A stretch of DNA of 12,268 nt from an uncultured Magnetococcales bacterium. Its GTDB lineage: Bacteria > Pseudomonadota > Magnetococcia > Magnetococcales > Magnetaquicoccaceae. Position numbers and translations under genes: made by a program. Where the stretch lies: assembly GCA_903913345.1 (NCBI GenBank), contig CAIWLA010000060.1, positions 1 to 12,268 on the forward strand. Direction: 5' to 3'. Shown here one piece after another: positions 7,170 to 12,268 of the stretch (its first letter is position 1; each line of letters starts with the position of its first letter). The notes beneath the pieces are model-generated. The model made no database searches, was not told the DNA's origin, and saw nothing but the letters and a program-made list of their open reading frames with translations.

Positions 7170-8159
7170 ATGCCGGAAAGTGATGATCAACGCCAGAATG
7201 ATGAATTCGACACCCCCTGGAAGGAGATCCTGGAGGCCTATTTCAAGGATTTTCTGGCCTTCTTTCTGCCAGTGGCGCACGATGGCGTCGATTGGGAACG
7301 TGGACATGAATTTCTCGACAAGGAGTTGGCCCGCATCACCCGCGAGGCGGAAACGGGTGATCGGCGCATGGATAAGTTGGTCAAAGTATGGCAGCGCGAT
7401 GGCGTCGAACGTTGGGTGTTGATTCACGTTGAGATTGAGGGCAATCGTGAATCAAACTATTCAGAGAGAATGTACGTCTATCATTATCGCGCATTCGATC
7501 TCAAACGGATGCCCGTGGCCAGTTTGGCCATTTTGACCGATGAGGAGGCCGGTTGGCGACCATCGGAGTACGGCCAGGATTTGTGGGGAACACGACTGCA
7601 CTATCAGTTTACCGCAGTCAAGTTACTGGACTATCCAGAAGCCGAGTTGGAACATTCCAGCAACCCGTTTGCTGTGGTCACGCTGGCGCATTTGCAGGCC
7701 AAGAAGACAAGGAACCGGACGGAAGATCGCTACCGGGTTAAATGGCATCTGATTCGCAGTTTGTATCAAAGTGGTTTTAATCGCCAGCAAGTGATCGATC
7801 TCTTTCGCTTCATCGACTGGGTGCTCCATCTGCCAAGAGAGGTTGATGATCGGTTGTGGGAGAAAATAGCTGACTTGGAGGAGAGCCAAAAAATGCCTTA
7901 TATTACGAGTGTAGAACGGATTGGAATCAGGAAAGGCCGTCAAGAAGGTCTCCTTGAAGGTCGTCAGGAAGGCCGTCAGGAAGGCCGTCAGGAAGGCGAG
8001 TCCACGATGTTGACGCGCCAGTTGCAACGACGATTTGGCACCGTACCGGATTGGGTCAGTGAAAAAATCGCCAAGGCCGATCTGCCCTCCCTGGAGGAAT
8101 GGGGTCTGCGGATACTGGATGCCCCAACACTGGACAGAGTGTTTTTGGACAAGATGTGA
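7170..8159 (+). CDS. Rpn-family PD-(D/E)XK nuclease / putative transposase with DUF4351-like C-terminus
   Basis: Protein of 329 residues. The nuclease core shows RRMDKLVKVW (65-74) followed by WVLIHVEIEG (82-91), the Rpn pattern D...(E)xQ/E. Asp68 and Glu88 are likely metal ligands; the usual glutamine of ExQ is Glu90 here. Further conserved-looking blocks are SERMYVYHYRAFD (98-110) and the RYRVKWHLIRSLYQSGF region (187-203). A GRQEG-repeat linker at 256-275 leads to a DUF4351-like tail, TRQLQRRFGTVPDWV (282-296). Rpn proteins are DNA endonucleases that promote recombination, and some restrict phage. The ATG at 7170 is chosen over an upstream TTG because AAAAGG and GAGGAA precede it. It is the first gene of the segment inserted into the pilin operon and looks intact. 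Confidence 0.85.
   Translation: MPESDDQRQNDEFDTPWKEILEAYFKDFLAFFLPVAHDGVDWERGHEFLDKELARITREAETGDRRMDKLVKVWQRDGVERWVLIHVEIEGNRESNYSERMYVYHYRAFDLKRMPVASLAILTDEEAGWRPSEYGQDLWGTRLHYQFTAVKLLDYPEAELEHSSNPFAVVTLAHLQAKKTRNRTEDRYRVKWHLIRSLYQSGFNRQQVIDLFRFIDWVLHLPREVDDRLWEKIADLEESQKMPYITSVERIGIRKGRQEGLLEGRQEGRQEGRQEGESTMLTRQLQRRFGTVPDWVSEKIAKADLPSLEEWGLRILDAPTLDRVFLDKM
7935..7994 (+). repeat. Five 12-bp tandem units encoding the GRQEG linker
   Basis: Five in-frame 12-base units (consensus GGCCGTCAGGAA) encode GRQE/GLLE repeats in the Rpn protein; the last two units are identical. Such GRxEG tracts are a common linker between the nuclease core and the DUF4351-like tail, and they can change length by slippage. 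Confidence 0.85.
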
Positions 8160-8240
8160 GACGTATTTTTCTGTGCAACGCTGGCAGTATGAGTGGTACA
8201 CGTCTGACAGGGCAGTTGTTCATCGCTTAAAGGGGGCGTC

Positions 8241-9848
8241 ATGGCATCAGATACTTTGCCCCTCGCCGGGGAGATGCTGCTTTACCAGACTGAGGATGGT
8301 CGTACCCGCTTGCAGGTGGTGTTGGACAATCAGACCCTATGGCTCAATCAAAAACAGCTTATGGAGTTGTTTGGCAAGGCCAAGACGACCATCAGCGAGC
8401 ATATTGCCCATATTTTCGAGGATGGAGAACTGATGGAGGAGGCAGTTGTTCGGTTTTTCCGAACAACTGCTGCCGATGGCAAGCAGTACGAGGTGGCCTA
8501 CTACCATTTGGATATGGTTCTGGCTTTAGGCTATCGGGTACGGAGTCCGGCGGGAATGCGCTTTCGCCAGTGGGCCAGCGACAAGCTGAAAGAGTATATC
8601 ATCAAGGGATTCGTGTTGGACGACGAACGACTGAAAAATCCCGGCAAAGGGCCGGACTACTTTGACGAACTGACCCGCCGACTGCAAGACATTCGTACCA
8701 GCGAGCGGCGGTTTTACCAGAAGATTACCGATATTTACGCAACGAGCGTGGATTATGACCCGTCCCATTCAATGACCAAGGAGTTTTTTGCCACGGTACA
8801 GAACAAGGTTCACTACGCCATCCATGGTTATACGTCTACCGAGTTGATTTCTCAACGCGCCAACAGTGCCCTTCCCAACATGGGCTTGACCAACTGGGAA
8901 GGTACGCGGATACACAAGGATGATGTGAGCATTGCCAAGAACTACCTGCACGAGGACGAACTGCGCGCCATGAATAATCTGGCGGAACAGTATTTGATCT
9001 TCGCCGAATCTCAGGCTGAGCGGCGCGTTCCTATGACCATGAGGGACTGGATCAAAAAATTGGAGGGGTTCCTGACTTTGAACGATCGGGAAATTTTGCA
9101 AAACGCTGGCAATGTGTCGGCGCGAATGGCGAAAGAGCAGGCCGAGAGGGAGTATGAAGTGTTTCGAGTGATCGCCGATCGACAACTGGAGTCGGATTTT
9201 GACCGCATGGTCAAACAATTGCCCAAGCCGAAAGGGGGGCGGTCGTCCGGTTTTACCCTGGTCGAGGTGATGATTGCGGGCAGTTTGGGCACGGTTTTGG
9301 CCCTGGTGCTGTTTCAGATATTGATGCAGGCGCAACACATGGCGGACGTGATGATCATGCAATCCACCCTGAACAGCCAGGCACGGGAGGTGTTTGAGTT
9401 GTTGATGGATGGGCGTGGTAATACACAGCTAACCGGTTATCACGGACGCAATGCGGATCCCTTTGTGGGTGAAATCAACCTAAGCCGCCAAAATGATGCA
9501 AGAAACGCTCTTACATTTCGGTTAGGTTTAGGGCCTGCCGGCGGAACAGCCATTCGGACACGAGAGACGATTCCTTTTAATGTGACATGTTCGGGCGTAG
9601 GTACGCCTGTCAAAACATGTGCCGCGAATAACCAGATCCTTAATGTGGATGGTTATATCGACGAATTTGGTTCAAAAGACGCTTTCTATTCTAATCCGCC
9701 GGACCCTTCTTACAGAACATCTGAGGTGACATTCACCATCATCGATCCTCAGCAAATACCGCATAGCACTGGCGACTCGCGTTTCATACAATCGGAATAC
9801 AGTTCTTCCTATTGGACTGTGTTTTCCTTGAACAAGGATGTACCATGA
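8241..9848 (+). CDS. RhuM-family protein fused in frame to a PilW-like pseudopilin
   Basis: Frame of 535 residues with two unrelated parts. Residues 1 to about 330 are a near complete RhuM-family protein: WLNQKQLMELFGKAKTTISE (34-53), VVRFFRTTAADGK (69-81), a YYHLDMVLALGYRVRS block (87-102) and FVLDDERLKN (124-133). RhuM has no settled biochemical role; it occurs in pathogenicity islands and near defence genes. From Gly337 the chain reads GFTLVEVMIAGSLG with Glu at +5, then about 195 residues of pseudopilin. No stop separates the parts. AGGGGG lies four bases before the ATG. Prepilin peptidase could cut after Gly337 and release RhuM on the cytoplasmic side, or the pilin may be translated separately from Met323. 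The fusion could also arise from a sequencing error that removed the RhuM stop. Confidence 0.8.
   Translation: MASDTLPLAGEMLLYQTEDGRTRLQVVLDNQTLWLNQKQLMELFGKAKTTISEHIAHIFEDGELMEEAVVRFFRTTAADGKQYEVAYYHLDMVLALGYRVRSPAGMRFRQWASDKLKEYIIKGFVLDDERLKNPGKGPDYFDELTRRLQDIRTSERRFYQKITDIYATSVDYDPSHSMTKEFFATVQNKVHYAIHGYTSTELISQRANSALPNMGLTNWEGTRIHKDDVSIAKNYLHEDELRAMNNLAEQYLIFAESQAERRVPMTMRDWIKKLEGFLTLNDREILQNAGNVSARMAKEQAEREYEVFRVIADRQLESDFDRMVKQLPKPKGGRSSGFTLVEVMIAGSLGTVLALVLFQILMQAQHMADVMIMQSTLNSQAREVFELLMDGRGNTQLTGYHGRNADPFVGEINLSRQNDARNALTFRLGLGPAGGTAIRTRETIPFNVTCSGVGTPVKTCAANNQILNVDGYIDEFGSKDAFYSNPPDPSYRTSEVTFTIIDPQQIPHSTGDSRFIQSEYSSSYWTVFSLNKDVP
8442..8470 (+). repeat. Perfect 12-bp hairpin inside the rhuM coding sequence
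   Basis: GCAGTTGTTCGG (8442-8453) and CCGAACAACTGC (8459-8470) flank a five-T loop. The left arm, as GGCAGTTGTTC, also occurs at 8211-8221 in the gap before the rhuM start, so the gap could compete for pairing with the right arm. The hairpin encodes the conserved VVRFFRTTAAD block. Confidence 0.8.
9207..9848 (+). CDS. PilW/MshO-like pseudopilin, possible internal start within the RhuM fusion
   Basis: An ATG at 9207 (Met323 of the fusion) would give a 213-residue prepilin with leader MVKQLPKPKGGRSSG followed by FTLVEVMIAGSLGTVLALVL. This is a normal leader length with basic residues and the Gly-Phe cleavage site and Glu at +5. Upstream GGAG lies about 15 bases away, too far to be convincing, so initiation here would be weak or coupled. 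Position between a pseudopilin and a PilX-like protein, the long polar body, and one likely disulphide (TCSGVGTPVKTC, 451-462 of the fusion) fit PilW or MshO. The body has no frameshift or stop, which suggests it is still under selection or was interrupted recently. Confidence 0.55.
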   Translation: MVKQLPKPKGGRSSGFTLVEVMIAGSLGTVLALVLFQILMQAQHMADVMIMQSTLNSQAREVFELLMDGRGNTQLTGYHGRNADPFVGEINLSRQNDARNALTFRLGLGPAGGTAIRTRETIPFNVTCSGVGTPVKTCAANNQILNVDGYIDEFGSKDAFYSNPPDPSYRTSEVTFTIIDPQQIPHSTGDSRFIQSEYSSSYWTVFSLNKDVP

Positions 9849-10321
9849 AAAGACAGAAGACCTCCTTTCCCTCTGTCATCATCGACCAGCGAGGCAACGC
9901 TGTGGTCACGGTCATGATTACGATGTTCATGATCACATTGTTGGTTTCTGCCCTGGTTGAACATTTTCTCGTGGCGGAAGCCAATGCCGTGGAGGAGAGT
10001 TTGGCCAAGCTGCGGGTCTATTGGGCCATGTCGGGACATGTGGATTATATCTACAGCAGAGTCATGAAAGACAGTACTCTAGGAAACATCCAATCTTACA
10101 TGAATGATCTGAGGGATCCGGCACCGGCAATTGATACCAGGACCTGGAACAATTATGGTGATAGTTATACGTTTGCGATTCAACAGAGTCTTGAAGGGAG
10201 TGGCGTACTGCTTGCGCTTGTTAATCCCGGATCAATTTTGCCGTTGCACGTGCAAGCGAATCTTGACACCACTACCCCAGCGTCTCCTGTATTAAAGATA
10301 ACACAATATGAACGCTACTAA
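9845..10321 (+). CDS. PilX/MshP/GspK-like minor pilin assembly protein
   Basis: Protein of 158 residues. After a short basic N-terminus, DQRGNAVVTVMITMFMITLL forms one membrane helix (about residues 15-36), followed by a polar domain beginning VEHFLVAEANAVEESLAKLR. The QRG-x-hydrophobic start is typical of PilX, MshP and GspK, which lack the Phe+1 prepilin consensus. These proteins join the pilus-priming complex with the other minor pilins. ATGA overlap with the preceding frame and AAGGA six bases before the ATG support this start and coupling. The remaining sequence is not diagnostic, so the family choice rests on the N-terminus and the order after a PilW-like gene. Confidence 0.65.
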   Translation: MKRQKTSFPSVIIDQRGNAVVTVMITMFMITLLVSALVEHFLVAEANAVEESLAKLRVYWAMSGHVDYIYSRVMKDSTLGNIQSYMNDLRDPAPAIDTRTWNNYGDSYTFAIQQSLEGSGVLLALVNPGSILPLHVQANLDTTTPASPVLKITQYERY

Positions 10322-10323
10322 AC

Positions 10324-10356
10324 CACTCTCCCACCCCGATCACCAGCCAAAGAGTG
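10324..10356 (+). repeat. Weak intercistronic hairpin before the PilM/PilN-like gene
   Basis: CACTCT (10324-10329) and AGAGTG (10351-10356) can pair across a 21-base loop, just upstream of the GAGGGA ribosome binding site. There is no T-run. It may slightly affect translation of the next gene or be chance. Confidence 0.25.
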
Positions 10357-10371
10357 CTTGAGGGAAACACC

Positions 10372-12268
10372 ATGGAACTTTTTTCATTTCTCAAAAAAGA
10401 CAAGCAGGTCGCCCCCGTTGCCGCAGAGGGGCAGGAGGCGGTTGCCGAGGGCAATCGGTTTGTCCTGTTCACCACGCCGATTGGCTGGCAAAGCGGGATG
10501 CAGCAGGCCGATGGCTCTCTGGCAGAGAGCCAGTCGGGAGACAGTGTCCTGGTGGAGGGAGAGGGGTGGAAACGGATGGAGTCCATCGTCAGGACCGCCG
10601 TCTCTGCCAATACCAAATCCATCAAACAGGCCAAAACCATCTCCCTGTTGCTGGATGATGCATCCGTTCAGGTGACGGACAGCAAGCCCGCCGCCCTGCT
10701 GGCGGCCAGCGGGGCCACCGCCCGGCAATTTGGCAAACAGTGGCTCAACATCAAGGATGTCACCTACGGCTATGCCGACCTGCCGCCTGTGGCAGGGGGA
10801 ATGGAAAAGAAACAAAAGGACGGCGTCTATGCCTTCATGGACGCCCAGAGGATGCGGGATTATCTGGCCGTGCTGGATAAAGAGGGGATCAAGGTCACCG
10901 AGGCCATCCCCATCGAGTATGTCCTGATCCATCGAGCCATTCATTCCGGTGAGCCGGTGTATGGCGGTCTCCAGATTGGGGGTCACAAGTCCACCATCGT
11001 CCTGGTCAACCATGAACTGGGCATTGTGCAGGTCCGCAAAATTCCCGTTGGCTATTTGACCCTGGTCCAGGCCGTTGCCAGTACCATGGGCGTCCCGGTG
11101 CAAGACGCCATCCAGGTGATGGCGCAAAGAGACCTGGCCTCCGAGGTGGTGCCGCTTGCGCCAGACGACGTGGAAGGGATGATCAAGATGCAAAACAGGA
11201 GCCTCCAGTTTCAGGCCCTGCAACCACCGTTGACCCGCCTGCTGGACGACATGAAAGAGTTCCTGGCCTTTTTCACCTTCCAAAAGGTGGCCGGTGCCCC
11301 CAGACAGTTGGAACTGTTCGGTGCCGTCGAACGGGTTCTCGGTCTGACCGCCTGGTTGAGCCACTATTCGGGGATGCCCACCGTGGTCTCCAAACAGTCG
11401 ATGCTGGAACTGTTCGCCCACATGGAGCGTCCCATCCCCTGCAACCTCCTCAAAGGGGCCGAGAGCAGTCTGCTCACGGTCGGTCGGACCCGCTTTTTCT
11501 TTACGGAAGACAAGGGGTTCATATCGAGTCAGGAACTCTCCACACGGAACGTCCAGGGTTCGGCCATCCGTGCGGATCCGTCGCGATCGGCCTCCGGACA
11601 GGCCGATACCCGCAAACAGGCCGACCGTACCCAGAAAGGTCGTCCCGGTCGTTCCAGTCGTCGGGAGGTCAGAGGGGGTGGCAGCGGGGGACTCGGCGCG
11701 CTGTTCGCCCGTTTCAAGATGGGGACACAGCCGCCAGCCGGTGACACTGCCCTGGGCGGAGAAGATGGGCAAGATAGGCAATTTGCCGCACTCTTTGCCT
11801 TTCTTGTGTTGGGCGTCCTCTACTGGGGCTATTCCGAATATGACGCCCTCGGCAAACAATATCAGGCACAGGCCGGAGCCTATCTGGCGGTTACTGCGGA
11901 AAACAACCAACTCCAGAAACAAATGCGCAGCCATGAGGCCACCGTTAAAAAAATGGGGGCCGCCACGGATACCACAAAAATTTTCTGGTCGGAAAAATTT
12001 TTGGCCCTGGCCAACAATATGACCAAGCATATCTGGTTGACCGATGTCTATCTCAGCGAAGAGGAACGGTCTGTGGCGGGTGCCAAGGTGAAAAGCAAGA
12101 CCATGGTCATTGAGGGAAATGTCCTGCCCTCCACCGATGGCCATGTGCAAATTATTGCGGAATACATAGACAGTCTGTTGCGTGACAGTAAATGGTTCAT
12201 GAGCGACTTTCGCGATGTGGTGTTCCAGGGAGCGGAGTTTGAAGGAGATTCCGACAATGCCGTCGGCG
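10372..12268 (+). CDS. PilM/GspL-PilN-like pilus assembly platform fusion protein (partial, runs off right edge)
   Basis: Open frame of at least 632 residues continuing past the window. Residues about 28-380 are a divergent actin-like cytoplasmic domain of the PilM/GspL type. The region YGGLQIGGHKSTIVLVNHEL (197-216) followed by VRKIPVGYLTL resembles the phosphate-binding strand-turn-strand of that fold, but the N-terminal GxDxGS motif is not evident. A basic, glycine-rich linker (about 400-465) leads to one membrane helix, FAALFAFLVLGVLYWGY (471-487), then a coiled coil and a PilN-like domain with IWLTDVYLSEEE and MVIEGNVLPSTDGHVQIIAE. In pili and type II secretion these parts link the cytoplasmic ATPase to the periplasmic platform. 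PilM and PilN are usually separate proteins; here they are one, as in GspL. GAGGGA precedes the ATG by seven bases. Confidence 0.75.
   Translation, partial: MELFSFLKKDKQVAPVAAEGQEAVAEGNRFVLFTTPIGWQSGMQQADGSLAESQSGDSVLVEGEGWKRMESIVRTAVSANTKSIKQAKTISLLLDDASVQVTDSKPAALLAASGATARQFGKQWLNIKDVTYGYADLPPVAGGMEKKQKDGVYAFMDAQRMRDYLAVLDKEGIKVTEAIPIEYVLIHRAIHSGEPVYGGLQIGGHKSTIVLVNHELGIVQVRKIPVGYLTLVQAVASTMGVPVQDAIQVMAQRDLASEVVPLAPDDVEGMIKMQNRSLQFQALQPPLTRLLDDMKEFLAFFTFQKVAGAPRQLELFGAVERVLGLTAWLSHYSGMPTVVSKQSMLELFAHMERPIPCNLLKGAESSLLTVGRTRFFFTEDKGFISSQELSTRNVQGSAIRADPSRSASGQADTRKQADRTQKGRPGRSSRREVRGGGSGGLGALFARFKMGTQPPAGDTALGGEDGQDRQFAALFAFLVLGVLYWGYSEYDALGKQYQAQAGAYLAVTAENNQLQKQMRSHEATVKKMGAATDTTKIFWSEKFLALANNMTKHIWLTDVYLSEEERSVAGAKVKSKTMVIEGNVLPSTDGHVQIIAEYIDSLLRDSKWFMSDFRDVVFQGAEFEGDSDNAVG

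Larger units (their letters stand above)
7163..9240 (+). mobile_element. Inserted Rpn nuclease-RhuM segment splitting a pseudopilin gene (inferred)
   Basis: About 2.1 kb carrying an Rpn-family nuclease gene and a RhuM-family gene, both alien to pilus biogenesis, separates a prepilin leader remnant (7118-7162) from the matching pilin body (from about 9240). I see no terminal inverted repeats, no clear target duplication and no classical transposase, so both boundaries are approximate. Rpn proteins are known to promote RecA-independent recombination in E. coli, which offers a possible mechanism. The inserted genes have their own ribosome binding sites and leave an 81-base gap between them, unlike the tightly overlapped pilin genes. 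Confidence 0.5.

Noticed and set aside
7934..8000. Possible CRISPR or satellite array
   Set aside because: The 12-base units have no spacers and encode an in-frame GRQEG linker typical of Rpn-family proteins.
7140..9250. Target-site duplication flanking the inserted segment
   Set aside because: The flanks ACGGTTGCGAGG and GCGGTCGTCCGG look loosely alike but share no exact run long enough to call a duplication.
10384..12150. Minus-strand open frame of 588 codons
   Set aside because: It is antisense to the PilM/PilN-like gene, which has a ribosome binding site, a membrane helix and operon context. The antisense translation is His/Gly/Gln-rich and resembles no protein family.

Overview
The window reads as chromosome of a Gram-negative, moderately GC-rich bacterium. 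Type IV pilus-type prepilins, a PilM/PilN-type assembly protein, and Rpn-nuclease and RhuM genes together suggest a proteobacterium. The mix recalls Magnetococcia and other magnetotactic lineages, but that is a hunch: the window has no rRNA or other marker gene.

Left third (1-4474, minus strand): a tight two-gene operon. A 903-residue MotA/TolQ/ExbB-type channel protein with four membrane segments and a long coiled-coil tail most resembles ZorA, the proton-channel motor of Zorya anti-phage systems. Twenty bases after its stop comes a CYTH-CHAD protein (a triphosphate/polyphosphate-type fold) whose signature residues look eroded. A strong ribosome binding site facing left at the window edge suggests a third gene beyond it. 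That unseen gene decides whether this is a ZorAB-type defence operon with an unusual accessory.

Middle (4475-5859): a 600-base gap between divergent genes. It holds a consensus -10 box, several hairpins (two share the octamer CACGGCAC in 14-base loops) and an intrinsic terminator just ahead of a small helical protein of unknown function (5072-5353). This may be a small RNA or a terminator-controlled leader. A further 500-base gap without a convincing gene leads to the pilus cluster.

Right half (5860-12268, plus strand): a pilin/pseudopilin operon resembling type IVa minor pilin or MSHA clusters. It encodes a pilin-like protein, a second pseudopilin, a PilW/MshO-like pseudopilin, a PilX/MshP/GspK-like protein and a PilM/GspL-PilN-like fusion that runs off the right edge. 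Most junctions are TGATG or ATGA overlaps.

The operon is interrupted. About 2.1 kb carrying an Rpn-family PD-(D/E)XK nuclease gene and a RhuM-family gene lies inside the leader-peptide region of the PilW-like gene. The orphaned first 14 codons of that gene remain at 7118-7162, still in an ATGA overlap with the preceding gene. The rest of the pilin is fused in frame to the 3' end of rhuM. An internal ATG (9207) would supply a replacement prepilin leader, so the pilin may have been rescued either as a separate product or by prepilin-peptidase cleavage of a RhuM-pilin chimera.
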